From the NCBI RefSeq assembly GCF_000814005.1, contig NZ_JWLK01000005.1, positions 914,406 through 978,405 on the forward strand: a stretch of 64,000 bases of DNA, in the 5' to 3' direction. The notes under the pieces are model-generated. The model was not told the DNA's origin and made no database searches. It was given only the letters and a program-made list of their open reading frames with translations. The DNA is from Ruegeria sp. ANG-S4. Its GTDB lineage: Bacteria; Pseudomonadota; Alphaproteobacteria; Rhodobacterales; Rhodobacteraceae. Shown piece after piece: positions 43,270-53,008 of this stretch (position 1 is its first letter; each line of letters starts with the position of its first letter). Made by a program: the position numbers and the translations under genes.

Positions 43270-43902
43270 TCAGGGATAGGCGATCCCTCGAAACGCCGGA
43301 AAATCCGCGTACCGCGCCTGCCGCACTTCTAGGCTTTCCCGAGGTTCTTCCCCCGCGCGCAACAAGCATCCGCGCGGCGCGATGTAACTGTCGATCCGCC
43401 GGACAGGCTTGGGTCGCCAAACAAGGTTGAAGGCGCAGAGTTTCGGAAAAAACCAAATCTCCGAATAATCCAGATGATCGTGCATCCACCATGCCAGATC
43501 CCGCCAGTCTCGGCCTTTGTCATATTGATCCGCAAACCATGGCACGACAATGGAAGCGCCCGCGATCCGCGCCTCGTCGACGCCCCGATCCCAGATATGG
43601 CATTCCATCCAATTGTCGTTTCGGGCGCAGTTCAGCTTATTCTCGTTCCCGAACCTATTCAGCGACGGCGCGCGATAGCCTGACCGAACCGCGATGCGCC
43701 CAAAGGTCTCTTCAAGCGGGTCCAGCAAGGTCTTGCAGAATGCCGTTCCGGTCTCAATCGCAAGGTCGGGATTTTCAGGGATGTTCTGCAGCGCGTGAAA
43801 GTTCCCGATCTCAGAGTATAGAAACTCGCGCATGAAAAAGTGTCGGGACAGGCGCACACGTCCCAACGTCTCAAGGCTCCACATGCTGGCTGGTTTGCGC
43901 AT
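43270..43902 (-). CDS. M15-peptidase-like protein, probably degenerate
   Basis: A 210-residue protein. The region HFFMREFLYSEIGNFHALQN, IRSGYR-like IAVRSGYRAPSLN and CHIWDRGVD resembles peptidase M15 (SxHxxGxAxD), with His102 and Asp109 at zinc-ligand positions. The third expected histidine is not evident near the C-terminus, so activity is doubtful. No signal peptide. The ATG is 7 bases after the stop of the upstream hydrolase, with TAGGGA just before it, so it is the last gene of a three-gene operon. Confidence 0.7.
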   Translation of the reverse strand: MRKPASMWSLETLGRVRLSRHFFMREFLYSEIGNFHALQNIPENPDLAIETGTAFCKTLLDPLEETFGRIAVRSGYRAPSLNRFGNENKLNCARNDNWMECHIWDRGVDEARIAGASIVVPWFADQYDKGRDWRDLAWWMHDHLDYSEIWFFPKLCAFNLVWRPKPVRRIDSYIAPRGCLLRAGEEPRESLEVRQARYADFPAFRGIAYP

Positions 43903-43909
43903 CAGGTCC

Positions 43910-44890
43910 CTACTCTATCCCCTGTTCCGCCAGCCAATCCAAAATCCCTGCGACCGCTGCATTAGTTTGACCCGGTGACATCAACCGCCCCGCAATCACA
44001 TGCGAAGCCGGATCATCCCCAGCCCCCATCGTAACCAGTTGAACGTCGGATGGCCCACCCCACTTTGCGGCCACCTCATGGGTTCGGTCCGGACGTACCA
44101 CCTGATCCTGATCTGAGAACCAGAACAAAGTCGGGACCTGCGCCTGCGCAAAATCCAACCCGAAAACCACATCAACAAGCACGGACATGGGAACGACGGC
44201 CTCCCAGGGATAGGTAAGTGTCCAGTATTTCTCTTGCTCCGGATTTGTAGAGGACGCGGTTCGCTCCTGCCCCAACAGCACGGGCAACCATGTTCGTGCC
44301 CAGGGCAATGTCGGAACCCAGGCACCGGGCGTGTTCACGCCAAAGTTCGGCGACACCATCGCCATTGCCGCGACATCCTCGCTCAGCACGGGGTCGACCG
44401 CCACGGCGGCGGCCAGCGTACCACCGGTCGAGGTCGAGATGACAATCACCGCATCACCCACCGCGCGGGCCGCCGCCAGTCCTTCAGCCATGTCCCGCAT
44501 CCAACCCGAAGCCGTTCCTTCGGCCATGGCCGCCCCGGTCCTTCCATGACCTTGCAAGCGGGTGTAAACCAGATTGGCCCCAAGCGCCTCGGCCACCTTG
44601 TCAGGGACCGGACGGATTTCCTCGGACGTCGCCGAGAATCCGTGAACATAAAGAACCGCGTATTTCGTTCGCTGCTCGGTGAAACCCGGCTGCCAGATCA
44701 CCCGCTTTTCAACACCCGGGACAATGTCATCAAAGGCTGACTCGGTCGCCTCGAAATAAACCTGTACACCCTCGCCAAACTTGCGCGGATCAAATGTCGG
44801 TTGCAAATCGACCTGCTCGCGCGGGCCAAAGAAAAACATGAGTGCTCCAACGCCGATCACGCCCAGCATGACCCACCCAAACCACTTCAT
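43910..44890 (-). CDS. Alpha/beta hydrolase with N-terminal membrane helix
   Basis: A 326-residue hydrolase anchored by an N-terminal helix (MKWFGWVMLGVIGVGALMFF). The fold is visible as AVLYVHGFSATSEE, nucleophile elbow ISTSTGGTLAAA (Ser in STSTGG), and C-terminal histidine in DDPASHVIAG. The mature part likely faces the periplasm. ATG 44890 overlaps the previous stop as TGATG; the frame opens at a TTG one codon earlier. Substrate unknown; lysophospholipase-like proteins share this arrangement. Confidence 0.85.
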   Translation of the reverse strand: MKWFGWVMLGVIGVGALMFFFGPREQVDLQPTFDPRKFGEGVQVYFEATESAFDDIVPGVEKRVIWQPGFTEQRTKYAVLYVHGFSATSEEIRPVPDKVAEALGANLVYTRLQGHGRTGAAMAEGTASGWMRDMAEGLAAARAVGDAVIVISTSTGGTLAAAVAVDPVLSEDVAAMAMVSPNFGVNTPGAWVPTLPWARTWLPVLLGQERTASSTNPEQEKYWTLTYPWEAVVPMSVLVDVVFGLDFAQAQVPTLFWFSDQDQVVRPDRTHEVAAKWGGPSDVQLVTMGAGDDPASHVIAGRLMSPGQTNAAVAGILDWLAEQGIE

Positions 44891-45639
44891 CAATCAGACC
44901 CGATAACGTCTAGAATGGCATCCTCGATCAGCGTCAGGCAGCGTGGATCGGAAAAGCGATGATCCGCGTCCTTGACCAGCAGCAGCCGGATGTCAGGGCC
45001 GCTGGCATGATCAAGCAAGCGCATCGCCGTGTCGGTCGATACGGCCGTATCGGCGGTGCCTTGAAGAAAGCGCACCGGAAAGGAGAGGCTCAGCGCGTCA
45101 CGCAGCACCAGGTTCTGTCGCCCATCCTCGATCAATCGTTTCGTGATGACATACGGTTCCATGTAATCCGAAGGCAACTCAACCGAACCAACGGCATCCA
45201 AGGCCGCTTTCTGCTCATCCGAAAAGTTTGCCCAATAACCGTCTTCCGTAAAATCCGGCGCTGCAGCTATAGTCACCATGCCGACAATTCGTTCGGGCAT
45301 TGCCTTGGGCAGCAACAGCGCTTGCCACCCGCCCATGGACGAGCCGACGATGATCAGCGGCCCATCGGTCAGCGCGGATACGGCCGCGACGCTGTCTTGG
45401 TGCCAGTCCCCGATGCATCCCTCCTCAAAAGTTCCAGAGCTTTCACCGTGACCGGAATAGTCAAACCTAAGAAAACTGCGCCCGCGCGCCTGCGCCCACG
45501 CCTCCAGATGCACCGCCTTGGTGCCTTCCATATCTGACTTCAAACCACCCAGAAAAACGATAGTTGGACCAACACCTTCACTGGCATGATAGGCCAAGCG
45601 CCGCCCTTGGGCCGTGTCCAGAAATTTCGCAGCTGCCAT
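44890..45639 (-). CDS. Alpha/beta hydrolase (cytoplasmic)
   Basis: A 249-residue hydrolase with IVFLGGLKSDMEGTKA (oxyanion), elbow VGSSMGGWQALL (Ser in SSMGG), Asp in LQGTADTAVST and His in KDADHRFSD. The pattern is that of palmitoyl-thioesterase ABHD10-like and related carboxylesterases. ATG 45639 with GAGGA 7 bases upstream is preferred over the longer frame to 45876. First gene of the operon leading to the membrane hydrolase and the M15-like gene. Confidence 0.87.
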   Translation of the reverse strand: MAAAKFLDTAQGRRLAYHASEGVGPTIVFLGGLKSDMEGTKAVHLEAWAQARGRSFLRFDYSGHGESSGTFEEGCIGDWHQDSVAAVSALTDGPLIIVGSSMGGWQALLLPKAMPERIVGMVTIAAAPDFTEDGYWANFSDEQKAALDAVGSVELPSDYMEPYVITKRLIEDGRQNLVLRDALSLSFPVRFLQGTADTAVSTDTAMRLLDHASGPDIRLLLVKDADHRFSDPRCLTLIEDAILDVIGSD

Positions 45640-45848
45640 GATACATCCTCGATTTATTTCAGCATCATGCACGCTGCTTCGCCAAGCGCAATTCCTCTTC
45701 ATCTTTTTACAAATACTCATTTCCGCGCGTGCGACCGGCCCCAACGGGGTGCCACTTGACACCGGCACCCTCAACTGCCACATGGACCGAACACCATAAC
45801 CCGCAACCGGGCGTTCAGTGGGCGCCAAACCGACGAGGAGAGCCAACA

Positions 45849-47792
45849 ATGGCTTTAGACGCACAGTCAGTCTCACTCACTTTTCCCGATGGCAATGCAA
45901 GATCCTATGACGCAGGTGTTGCGCCCGCGCAGGTGGCTGCTGACATCTCGACATCTTTGGGCAAAAAGGCAATCTCGGCAACTGTGAACGGCCAGCACTG
46001 GGACTTGCAATGGCCCATCGAGGCGGATGCCGACATCGCAATCCACACCATGAAAGACGAAGTTCAGGCCAACGAACTCATCCGCCATGACCTGGCGCAT
46101 GTGATGGCGCGCGCTGTGCAGGAGATCTGGCCTTCCACCAAGGTCACCATTGGGCCGGTCATCGAATACGGCTGGTATTATGACTTCGACCGTGATGAGC
46201 CTTTCACGCCCGAAGATCTGGGCCTGATCGAAAAGAAGATGAAAGAGATCATCAACAAGCGTGATCCGGTCACCACCGAGGTCTGGGAACGCAAGCGCGC
46301 GATCGAGTTCTACAACGCCAACAACGAGCCTTATAAGGTCGAGTTGATCGAGTCGATTCCGGGGGATGAACCTCTGCGAATGTACTGGCACGGTCACTGG
46401 CAGGATCTCTGCCGCGGCCCGCATTTGCAGAATACCGGACAACTTCCCGGCGACGCATTCAAACTGATGTCCGTCGCAGGCGCGTATTGGCGTGGTGACA
46501 GCAACCGCCCGATGTTGCAGCGTATTTACGGTGTGGCGTTTACCGGCAAGGAAAAGCTCAAGGCCCACCTGCATATGCTGGAAGAGGCCGCCAAACGCGA
46601 TCACCGCAAGCTGGGTCGCGAAATGGACTTGTTCCATTTTGAAGAGGCCGCGCCGGGATCGGTTTTCTGGCACCCGGCCGGATGGCGCGTCTTCCAAAAT
46701 CTGATCGCCTACATGCGCCGCCGTCAGGAGGCTGCGGGATATGTCGAGGTGAACACGCCCGACATCATGGATCGCAGCCTGTGGGAGACCTCGGGCCACT
46801 GGTTCAATTACATGGAAAACATGTTCCTCGCCCAGACGCATGATGATCGGGACTATGCGCTCAAGCCGATGAACTGCCCCGGCCATATGCTGATCTACAA
46901 TCACAGCCTGCGCAGCTATCGCGAGCTGCCGATGAAGATCGCCGAGTTCGGCAAGGTGCACCGATACGAGCCGTCGGGCGCGTTGCACGGCCTCTTGCGC
47001 GTGCGCAGCTTCACACAGGATGATGCGCATATCTATTGCACGCCGGAGCAACTGACCGAGGAATGTCTGAAGGTCAACGACCTGATCCTGTCGATCTACA
47101 AGGACTTCGGCTTTGAAGATGTACATGTCAAACTGTCGACCCGTCCCGACAACCGCATCGGCAGCGATGAAAGCTGGGACTTGTCCGAAGGCGCACTGAA
47201 GACCGCTCTCGATCAGGCCGGGATGAACTACACGATCTTCGAAGGTGAAGGCGCGTTCTACGGGCCCAAGCTGGAGTATGTCTTACGCGATGCCATCGGA
47301 CGCGATTGGCAGTGCGGCACCCTGCAGGTTGACTATAACCTGCCGGAGCGGTTCGGCTCGACCTATGTCAGTGCCTCTGGCGAAAAGCTTGCGCCGGTCA
47401 TGCTGCACCGGGCGCTCTTTGGCTCGCTGGAACGATTCATCGGCATCCTGATCGAAAACTGGGAAGGCAAATTGCCGTTCTGGCTGGCACCACGTCAGGT
47501 CGTGGTTGCCTCGATCACGTCCGAAGCCGACAGCTATGTCGCCGAAGTGGTGAAGACGCTCAAAGCCGCAGGCATTCAGGCTGAGGCCGACATTCGCAAC
47601 GAAAAGATCAACTACAAGGTCCGCGAACACTCGCTGGCCAAAGTGCCGATCATTCTGGCGGTCGGCCACCGTGAAGTCGAAGATCGCACCGTCAGCGTTC
47701 GCCGATTGGGCGAGAAACAGACGCAGGTTCAATCGCTTGAGGCTGTAACAAATGAGCTGTCGCAGGCAGCGACACCGCCTGACCTGTTGTAA
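45849..47792 (+). CDS. thrS: Threonyl-tRNA synthetase
   Basis: Charges tRNA-Thr. The 647 residues contain the TGS domain ([15 protein letters not shown]), the editing domain with [16 protein letters not shown], and class II motifs including [20 protein letters not shown] and the zinc ligands typical of ThrRS; the C-terminal anticodon-binding domain ends [14 protein letters not shown] 45849 is preceded by GAGGAG. No T-box or other riboswitch is visible in the 209-base gap upstream, which holds no other gene. Confidence 0.98.
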   Translation: MALDAQSVSLTFPDGNARSYDAGVAPAQVAADISTSLGKKAISATVNGQHWDLQWPIEADADIAIHTMKDEVQANELIRHDLAHVMARAVQEIWPSTKVTIGPVIEYGWYYDFDRDEPFTPEDLGLIEKKMKEIINKRDPVTTEVWERKRAIEFYNANNEPYKVELIESIPGDEPLRMYWHGHWQDLCRGPHLQNTGQLPGDAFKLMSVAGAYWRGDSNRPMLQRIYGVAFTGKEKLKAHLHMLEEAAKRDHRKLGREMDLFHFEEAAPGSVFWHPAGWRVFQNLIAYMRRRQEAAGYVEVNTPDIMDRSLWETSGHWFNYMENMFLAQTHDDRDYALKPMNCPGHMLIYNHSLRSYRELPMKIAEFGKVHRYEPSGALHGLLRVRSFTQDDAHIYCTPEQLTEECLKVNDLILSIYKDFGFEDVHVKLSTRPDNRIGSDESWDLSEGALKTALDQAGMNYTIFEGEGAFYGPKLEYVLRDAIGRDWQCGTLQVDYNLPERFGSTYVSASGEKLAPVMLHRALFGSLERFIGILIENWEGKLPFWLAPRQVVVASITSEADSYVAEVVKTLKAAGIQAEADIRNEKINYKVREHSLAKVPIILAVGHREVEDRTVSVRRLGEKQTQVQSLEAVTNELSQAATPPDLL

Positions 47793-47815
47793 CATTCGGC
47801 GGCATATCGCCTGAT

Positions 47816-47841
47816 ATCCGGCCCCGGCAAAGGGGCCGGAT
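47816..47841 (+). terminator. Hairpin terminator after thrS
   Basis: A perfect 10-bp stem ATCCGGCCCC/GGGGCCGGAT (47816-47825 with 47832-47841) with a 6-base loop, 24 bases after the thrS stop. The T tract is delayed (TTTTCTATTTTT about 10 bases on), so efficiency is uncertain. Confidence 0.65.
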
Positions 47842-48014
47842 TGAAACATTTTCTATTTTTCAATTCAAAAACAGTTTGTTAACCTGCAAGGGGCCATGAC
47901 GGTCTTTGACGGGGTTGTGAGACACGGGCTCGTGAATTCACCTGCCGGGTCTAAGTCACTACCTTCATCAATGTCACAAGCAGACATACGCAGTTATCAA
48001 AAGGGATTACCGAG

Positions 48015-48302
48015 ATGTCGAACACCGCAAAAACACTGGTTATCGCAAGCGCAGTCGCCGCAGCCGTATCGGGTGCAGCAACAACCGCTTCTGCCCAAGC
48101 CAAAGAGAAATGCTATGGCGTTTCGCTGGCGGGTCAGAATGACTGTGCCGCTGGCCCCGGCACCACCTGCGCGGGCACTTCAACGGTAGATTATCAGGGC
48201 AACGCGTGGACCTTGGTCGATGCAGGCACCTGTGCAGATATCGAACTGCCGGACAACCGCAAAGGCTCGCTTGAGCCACTGGATCGCGACCTGCCGGCAT
48301 AA
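48015..48302 (+). CDS. bufA1: Bufferin precursor peptide, DUF2282 (BufA1-like)
   Basis: A 95-residue precursor of the bufferin family. Signal peptide about 1-28 (TTASA before QAKEKC), then four cysteines at 33, 44, 52 and 73 ([32 protein letters not shown]). In the characterised Caulobacter system the two central cysteines are converted to thiooxazole rings by the MNIO enzyme and the mature peptide sequesters copper. Upstream is AGGGA at 8 bases; the 220-base gap to thrS is otherwise non-coding. bufB follows 71 bases later. Confidence 0.9.
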   Translation: MSNTAKTLVIASAVAAAVSGAATTASAQAKEKCYGVSLAGQNDCAAGPGTTCAGTSTVDYQGNAWTLVDAGTCADIELPDNRKGSLEPLDRDLPA

Positions 48303-48373
48303 GGTCGACCCAACGAATTTTCAGGGGCGGGCACCATCGCCCGCCCCTTTCTTCGTGATCAAGGAACTGGCTC

Positions 48374-49231
48374 ATGTTGGATGACGCTCTGAGGTCAAAT
48401 CGTTTGCCCGCCGCTCCGGGTGTTGGGTACAAACCACAGCATTTCACCCAGATTCTTGAATACGCAAAACCTGTTTCCTGGCTGGAAATCCACGCTGAGA
48501 ACTATATGGGCGACGGTGGCAGGCCATTGGCCCAGCTGCGCCATCTGTCCGAGATATTTCCGATTTCCGTCCATGGCGTTGGACTTTCGATTGGCGGAGA
48601 AACCCCGCTTGACCGCGACCACCTCGCACGCCTGAAACACTTGATCGGATGGCTGAACCCGGCCAGCTTTTCGGAGCATTTGGCTTGGTCAACGCATGAC
48701 AGTCACTTTCTGAACGACCTTCTGCCCCTTCCCTATACGGATAAGACTCTGGCACGGGTCTGCGACCACATCGATCAGGTTCAAGACGTTGTCGGGCGCC
48801 AAATGCTGCTGGAAAACCCGTCAAGCTATCTGGCCTTTGAGGAAAGCACATGGTCCGAACCCGATTTCCTGCGCGAAATCGCCAAACGCACCGGGTGCGG
48901 GATGCTGCTGGACGTCAACAACGTGTTTGTGTCGGCGACAAACCTCGACTTTTCGCCGCAAGAATACATCGACGCCTATCCGCTGGAGAAAGTCGGTGAA
49001 ATCCATCTTGGCGGACATAACGAGGACGAAGACGATCACGGCCACCCCCTGTTGATCGACAGCCATGGTCGCGAAGTGGTCGATCCGGTTTGGGCTTTGC
49101 TGGACTATGTTCTGGACAAATCCGGCCCCAATCCGGTGCTTGTCGAATGGGATACCGACGTTCCGGATTGGCCGGTATTGCGGGCCGAGGCTGAACGTGC
49201 GCTGGCGGCGTTGGACCGGGTTCCGGCATGA
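48374..49231 (+). CDS. bufB: MNIO-family multinuclear iron oxidase for bufferin (DUF692, BufB)
   Basis: A 285-residue DUF692 TIM-barrel enzyme that modifies cysteines of the bufferin precursor. Recognisable stretches are [60 protein letters not shown] and EIHLGGHNE, carrying the His, Glu, Asp and Asn ligands of the iron cluster. AAGGAA lies 9 bases before the ATG. It overlaps bufC by 4 bases. Named MbnB/HvfB in related systems. Confidence 0.93.
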   Translation: MLDDALRSNRLPAAPGVGYKPQHFTQILEYAKPVSWLEIHAENYMGDGGRPLAQLRHLSEIFPISVHGVGLSIGGETPLDRDHLARLKHLIGWLNPASFSEHLAWSTHDSHFLNDLLPLPYTDKTLARVCDHIDQVQDVVGRQMLLENPSSYLAFEESTWSEPDFLREIAKRTGCGMLLDVNNVFVSATNLDFSPQEYIDAYPLEKVGEIHLGGHNEDEDDHGHPLLIDSHGREVVDPVWALLDYVLDKSGPNPVLVEWDTDVPDWPVLRAEAERALAALDRVPA

Positions 49232-49989
49232 GCGTGTCGCAGACCAAGTTCCATGCGGCCCTTCTGGACGCAAGCCAACCCGTGCCGGATGGGTTGCTGG
49301 ACGCGGATGAACGCCCGGCCGGTCGCCGCTTTAGCGTGTACCGCAATAATGTGGCCGTATCCCTGACCGAGGCAATGCATCAGGCCTTCCCGGTCATCAC
49401 CAAATTGCTGGGGCAGAAGAATATGGATGGATTGGCAGGTATTTTCCTGCGTCAACATCCACCGTCTTCACCCTTGATGATGTTTTACGGTGAGGAATTC
49501 CCCGAATTTCTTGCCGGTATGCAACAGCTGTCTCATCTGGGGTATCTGGCTGATGTGGCCCGTCTGGAGCTGACTTTGCGCCGCGCCTACCACGCCGCCG
49601 ACAGCGACCCGATCGATCCCGAGGCTTTGGCAATCGCGCCAGAAGACCTGATGCAGGCCAAGCTGACATTGGCACCTGCAGTCGAGGTTTTATCCTCGGA
49701 CTGGCCGATCTTTTCGATCTGGAAATTCAATACGCAAACAGACGCCCCAAAACCCGAAACGGGTGGTCAGGATGTTCTGATCACACGCCCGGAATTCGAT
49801 CCGGCACCCCAACTGTTGCCACCTGGCGGTGCGTCTTGGATCGGCAGGATAAAAAATGGTCTGACCATCGGCGCTGCTTCCGAAGCGACGATGTCCGAGA
49901 TGCCCGAGTTTGACCTTGGGCACACCCTGGCACTGCTTTTGCAAGGCGGTGCAATAACTTCCGTGACTATCGAAAGGCTGGAGACATGA
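49228..49989 (+). CDS. bufC: Bufferin biosynthesis partner protein (DUF2063, BufC)
   Basis: A 253-residue partner of the MNIO enzyme. The N-terminal DUF2063/HvfC-BufC domain ([56 protein letters not shown]) is about 95 residues; the C-terminal part is less conserved and acidic. It presents the precursor to the oxidase in related systems. ATG 49228 overlaps the bufB stop (ATGA). Confidence 0.9.
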   Translation: MSVSQTKFHAALLDASQPVPDGLLDADERPAGRRFSVYRNNVAVSLTEAMHQAFPVITKLLGQKNMDGLAGIFLRQHPPSSPLMMFYGEEFPEFLAGMQQLSHLGYLADVARLELTLRRAYHAADSDPIDPEALAIAPEDLMQAKLTLAPAVEVLSSDWPIFSIWKFNTQTDAPKPETGGQDVLITRPEFDPAPQLLPPGGASWIGRIKNGLTIGAASEATMSEMPEFDLGHTLALLLQGGAITSVTIERLET

Positions 49990-50513
49990 CCGCTCTGATC
50001 TCTTTTCACAACAACACTCTGGGAAAGCTCGACCTGACCTCGGGTTGGCTGACTCCGACTCTGGCCCGGCTGGTATTCGCGGCAACGCTGCTGATTTACT
50101 ACTGGAACTCGGCCACGACCAAAATCGGCAGCGGTTTCTTTGGTTTTCTGTTTCCGTCCGACGGTGCCTATGTGCAGATCTTCCCTAAGGCGATGGAGGC
50201 CGTCAGCTATGACAGCTCCCAACTGGGTTTCTTTCACTGGGTCGTCGCGCTCGCCGGGACATGGGCAGAATTTCTGTTGCCTGCCCTGCTGGTTATCGGC
50301 CTGTTTTCACGCGTGGCCGCATTGGGAATGATCGCCTTCATCTGGGTACAGACGATTGTGGATGTCGCCGGACATGGCGCCCAGTTGGGCAACTTTTTCA
50401 CTGCCGCGCCGAACATCCTTGATCAGCGGACTATGTGGACATTTCTGATGCTGGTCATCGTGATCAATGGCGCAGGCCCGCTGTCGGTGGATCGTATTCT
50501 GGGCGTTAAATGA
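49986..50513 (+). CDS. DoxX-family membrane protein of the bufferin operon
   Basis: A 175-residue protein with four hydrophobic helices (about 22-40, 68-90, 95-112, 135-155), of the DoxX/DoxD-like type found as the fourth gene (BufD) of bufferin operons. Family motifs: LARLVFAATLLIYYW near the start and LLPALLVIGLFSRVAALGM. The ATG overlaps the bufC stop (ATGA), giving a continuous bufB-C-D block. Role unknown, perhaps redox or export. Confidence 0.87.
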   Translation: MTALISFHNNTLGKLDLTSGWLTPTLARLVFAATLLIYYWNSATTKIGSGFFGFLFPSDGAYVQIFPKAMEAVSYDSSQLGFFHWVVALAGTWAEFLLPALLVIGLFSRVAALGMIAFIWVQTIVDVAGHGAQLGNFFTAAPNILDQRTMWTFLMLVIVINGAGPLSVDRILGVK

Positions 50514-50514
50514 G

Positions 50515-50883
50515 CTAGAAATGCGCCTTGGGCTCGTCAGGTTTTCCTGCGGCGAGCCCAAGCACGCCGGCGACACCGGCGAACGCGATCGGGAACATGG
50601 TAAAGACGCCAAACCCAAACGCATAGTACATCCCGGCCGCTGAAACGAGCAGCAACACCCCCGCGATCAAAGCGCGCGCATGTGCCATCGCACCGCCGAC
50701 AATCGCAAGCAGCGGCGCGAGAATCGACGCGGTCTGGATAAGTTCTGGGTTCGAGACCTGTTCGGCGATGCCATCTATCTCGCCAAAACGGTCGATGAAC
50801 GCGACAAAGCCATATCCGAAAAACCCGACTATCATTCCGACCAACCCGGCAATGATGCCCAGTATCATGGCTGCGTTGCGCAT
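50515..50883 (-). CDS. Small four-helix membrane protein of unknown function
   Basis: A 122-residue protein with hydrophobic segments at about 4-28, 52-68, 70-88 and 90-112, Gly/Ala-rich. No described family recognised with confidence (DUF4064-like topology). Convergent with the bufferin operon, stop 1 base from its end. Not obviously linked to it. Confidence 0.75.
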   Translation of the reverse strand: MRNAAMILGIIAGLVGMIVGFFGYGFVAFIDRFGEIDGIAEQVSNPELIQTASILAPLLAIVGGAMAHARALIAGVLLLVSAAGMYYAFGFGVFTMFPIAFAGVAGVLGLAAGKPDEPKAHF

Positions 50884-50924
50884 TCACTTTTCTCCGATTT
50901 TGCCGGACCTACATATGCAGCCCG

Positions 50925-51242
50925 TCACGCAACGCCAAGGTCTTTGCGCGTTTCTTCGGTCCAACCGAGGAACAATCGACCGTCCGAGCTAATCAATGGA
51001 CGTTTCATAAGTGTCGGATGATCTGCCAGCAGCGCCTGTGCGGGTCTTGCACGCTCCTGCTCGTCCAAGCCGCGCCAGGTTGTTGAGCGGGTATTGAGCA
51101 AAGCATTGCCGAAATCGTTCAATGCCTGCTCAATCACGTCGCTTGGCACACCCTGCGCCCGAACGTCCACAAATTCGGCATTTGGAAGATTTTTCAAAGC
51201 CTTGCGGCACGTGTCGCAGGTTTTCAACCCGTAAAGGCGCAT
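50925..51242 (-). CDS. ArsC/Spx-family thioredoxin-fold protein
   Basis: A 105-residue ArsC-type protein with CDTC (Cys9, Cys12) near the start and RPLISSDGRLFLGWTEE towards the end, the pattern of ArsC/YffB-like reductases. Many members are not arsenate reductases, and the Arg-rich anion site of true ArsC is not clear here. Starts 42 bases upstream of the preceding membrane gene on the minus strand. Confidence 0.82.
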   Translation of the reverse strand: MRLYGLKTCDTCRKALKNLPNAEFVDVRAQGVPSDVIEQALNDFGNALLNTRSTTWRGLDEQERARPAQALLADHPTLMKRPLISSDGRLFLGWTEETRKDLGVA

Positions 51243-51455
51243 ATTTCGGTGACTCCTATCGTTGCTAAATATTGGGCAAAAATATCATCTTAGCCCGGTT
51301 GTTCTTGATTTTTTACTTTACCGTGCAATGTTGAAAAAGGTGAAACACGCAATTCGGGCCGTCTCGTGTGGGCGAAACAGTGATGTGTTGCGGTCGCGCC
51401 AACCACAGCCCCGCCAATTTGCGGGCGAACGTGAAAGAAGAAGGAGACACGGGAA

Positions 51456-51662
51456 ATGCCAACTGGCACCGTGAAATGGTTTAATACCACTAAAGGCTAT
51501 GGGTTTATCGCCCCCGATGAAGGCGGCAAGGACGTGTTTGTTCATATCTCAGCCGTTGAACGCTCGGGCCTGACCGGGCTCGCAGACAATCAGAAAGTTT
51601 CGTACGAGTTGCAGGACGGACGGGACGGTCGTCAGATGGCGGCTGATTTGAAGCCATTGTAA
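51456..51662 (+). CDS. Cold-shock DNA/RNA-binding protein (CspA family)
   Basis: A 68-residue single cold-shock domain with both RNA-binding motifs, KGYGFI (RNP1) and DVFVHI (RNP2), and the usual GTVKWFN start. Preceded by a 213-base gap with no other gene, probably a long 5' UTR of the kind regulated by temperature, and AAGGAG 10 bases before the ATG. Followed by a strong hairpin terminator. An RNA chaperone in growth or cold response; the specific paralogue cannot be named. Confidence 0.95.
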   Translation: MPTGTVKWFNTTKGYGFIAPDEGGKDVFVHISAVERSGLTGLADNQKVSYELQDGRDGRQMAADLKPL

Positions 51663-51669
51663 CTGCTTA

Positions 51670-51684
51670 TCCGCCTTTGGCGGA
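51670..51684 (+). other. Short hairpin after csp
   Basis: A 6-bp stem TCCGCC/GGCGGA (51670-51675 with 51679-51684) with a TTT loop directly follows the cold-shock gene; no T tract follows closely. The stronger hairpin at 51698 is the probable terminator. Confidence 0.4.
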
Positions 51685-51697
51685 GCATTTCAAACAA

Positions 51698-51726
51698 GGT
51701 TAACGGCCCAAGTCCGGCCGTTAACC
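51698..51726. terminator. Bidirectional hairpin terminator
   Basis: A perfect 11-bp stem GGTTAACGGCC/GGCCGTTAACC (51698-51708 with 51716-51726) with a 7-base loop separates the csp gene from the convergent gene at 51735. Short T runs flank it (ATATTTT on plus; TTGTTTG on minus), so it probably works in both directions. Confidence 0.7.
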
Positions 51727-51734
51727 ATATTTTG

Positions 51735-52043
51735 CTAGCCTCGTGCGGGGGCCGTGGTGTCGTGGTTGAACCAGTCATCCCCCATCGCGACGATGCAGGA
51801 CGTTCCGGTCGCGTAGGTTACGACCATCGTCCATGAACCAGACTTGCTGGTCCAAACTTCCATGATTTGTTCGGGCCCACGCACGCCCGTCGCCGCGCGC
51901 TCTGCCCCGAATTGGCGGGTCAGCTTGTCGTAGAGCTTTCCGGTCGGTTCGCAGATCACGTCGGCAATCGGGGATTTTGCTTGCGCCGGCACCGCCAGCA
52001 GCAAAGCAAAACCCAAACCTCGTATCAGAGAAGACGTTGTCAT
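51735..52043 (-). CDS. Small secreted protein of unknown function
   Basis: A 102-residue protein with a signal peptide (about 1-22, cleavage after AQA) and a mature domain with two cysteines (ADVICEPT and GTSCIVAMG) that could form one disulfide, plus aromatic MEVWTSKSGSWTMVV. Not assigned to a described family. Convergent with csp. Confidence 0.75.
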   Translation of the reverse strand: MTTSSLIRGLGFALLLAVPAQAKSPIADVICEPTGKLYDKLTRQFGAERAATGVRGPEQIMEVWTSKSGSWTMVVTYATGTSCIVAMGDDWFNHDTTAPARG

Positions 52044-52096
52044 GAGTGTCTTGTAACAGATTCACGACAAAACGTATAGACAAATGATATGCGCGA

Positions 52097-53008
52097 TCAG
52101 GTTTCGCGGATAACAGCCTCAAACTCGCGCCACTCCCTTGCGGTCATGCCCGAGTTTGCCTGGGTGACATCTTCCCCGGCCAGCATCCGGCGGAGGCAGG
52201 AGACCATCTGCGCAGATAGATTGACCGCACCCAGGCGATAATCCTCGAACGCGCGATAGGCGAAAGGCACCCAATCGGCCACGATTTTGCACATGGCTTC
52301 GGCATAGACCCGAATTTCGTATTGTGCGTGCGGGTCTGCCCTGAGACGCAGGAAATGAAACAGGTTGTGAAGGTCAACCTTCCAATACCATTGCGTGTAG
52401 ACGTTTGCCGGTAGATTCATCCGCGCCAATTCCCGTGCCAGCCCTTGCTGCCCATCCTGCCCAATCATGGATTCGTAATTGTCATAGCAGCGCGTGCTGT
52501 CGGCCTTGAGAATTTCCAGAACCCGCGCGGCCTCATCCCCTTGCAACGTATCACCGCGGCCCTGATTGTTTATTTCGGACTGCGCGGCCACATGTTCCGG
52601 TGCCGGAATATAGAATTCACGGTCGAGAATGGAATAGCGCGCCGAATATTCGTTCACATTGGCCGTGCGGTGGCGAATCCATTGCCGGGCGACAAAAACC
52701 GGCAACTTCACGTGCAGCTTGATCTCGCACATCTCGAATGGGGTCGAGTGCCAATGCCGCATCAGATAACGGATCAAGCCCTCGTCGTTTTGGACAGATT
52801 TCGTGCCTTTGCCATAGGATACGCGGGCCGCCTGACAGATCGCTGCGTCGTCGCCCATATAGTCGATCACACGTACAAATCCGTGATCCAGCACCTGATG
52901 CGCGGTGTACAGATGGTCTTCCATACCTTGAGCAACGACGCGGCGGGTCGGGATCGCCTGCGCGCGTTGTCCTTCGATTTCGGCCAGTTGGTCGGAAGAC
53001 AGCGGCAT
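52097..53008 (-). CDS. thyX: FAD-dependent thymidylate synthase ThyX
   Basis: Makes dTMP from dUMP with reduced flavin. The 303 residues carry the ThyX signature [11 protein letters not shown] (R112-H113-R114-x7-S122), plus [26 protein letters not shown] 53008 with AAAGGA 8 bases upstream is preferred; the frame stays open to 53170 without family-like sequence. Confidence 0.96.
   Translation of the reverse strand: MPLSSDQLAEIEGQRAQAIPTRRVVAQGMEDHLYTAHQVLDHGFVRVIDYMGDDAAICQAARVSYGKGTKSVQNDEGLIRYLMRHWHSTPFEMCEIKLHVKLPVFVARQWIRHRTANVNEYSARYSILDREFYIPAPEHVAAQSEINNQGRGDTLQGDEAARVLEILKADSTRCYDNYESMIGQDGQQGLARELARMNLPANVYTQWYWKVDLHNLFHFLRLRADPHAQYEIRVYAEAMCKIVADWVPFAYRAFEDYRLGAVNLSAQMVSCLRRMLAGEDVTQANSGMTAREWREFEAVIRET

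Noticed and set aside
45640..45848. Searched for a T-box or other riboswitch before thrS
   Set aside because: No T-box bulge sequence or specifier stem was recognised; the gap seems an ordinary promoter region.
45873..47126. A 417-codon minus-strand open frame opposite thrS
   Set aside because: Antisense to a universally conserved enzyme; composition is that of a shadow frame.
47879..47906. Possible ECF-sigma promoter (TTAACC-N16) before bufA
   Set aside because: The -10 element expected for known copper-responsive ECF sigma promoters is missing; too weak to list.
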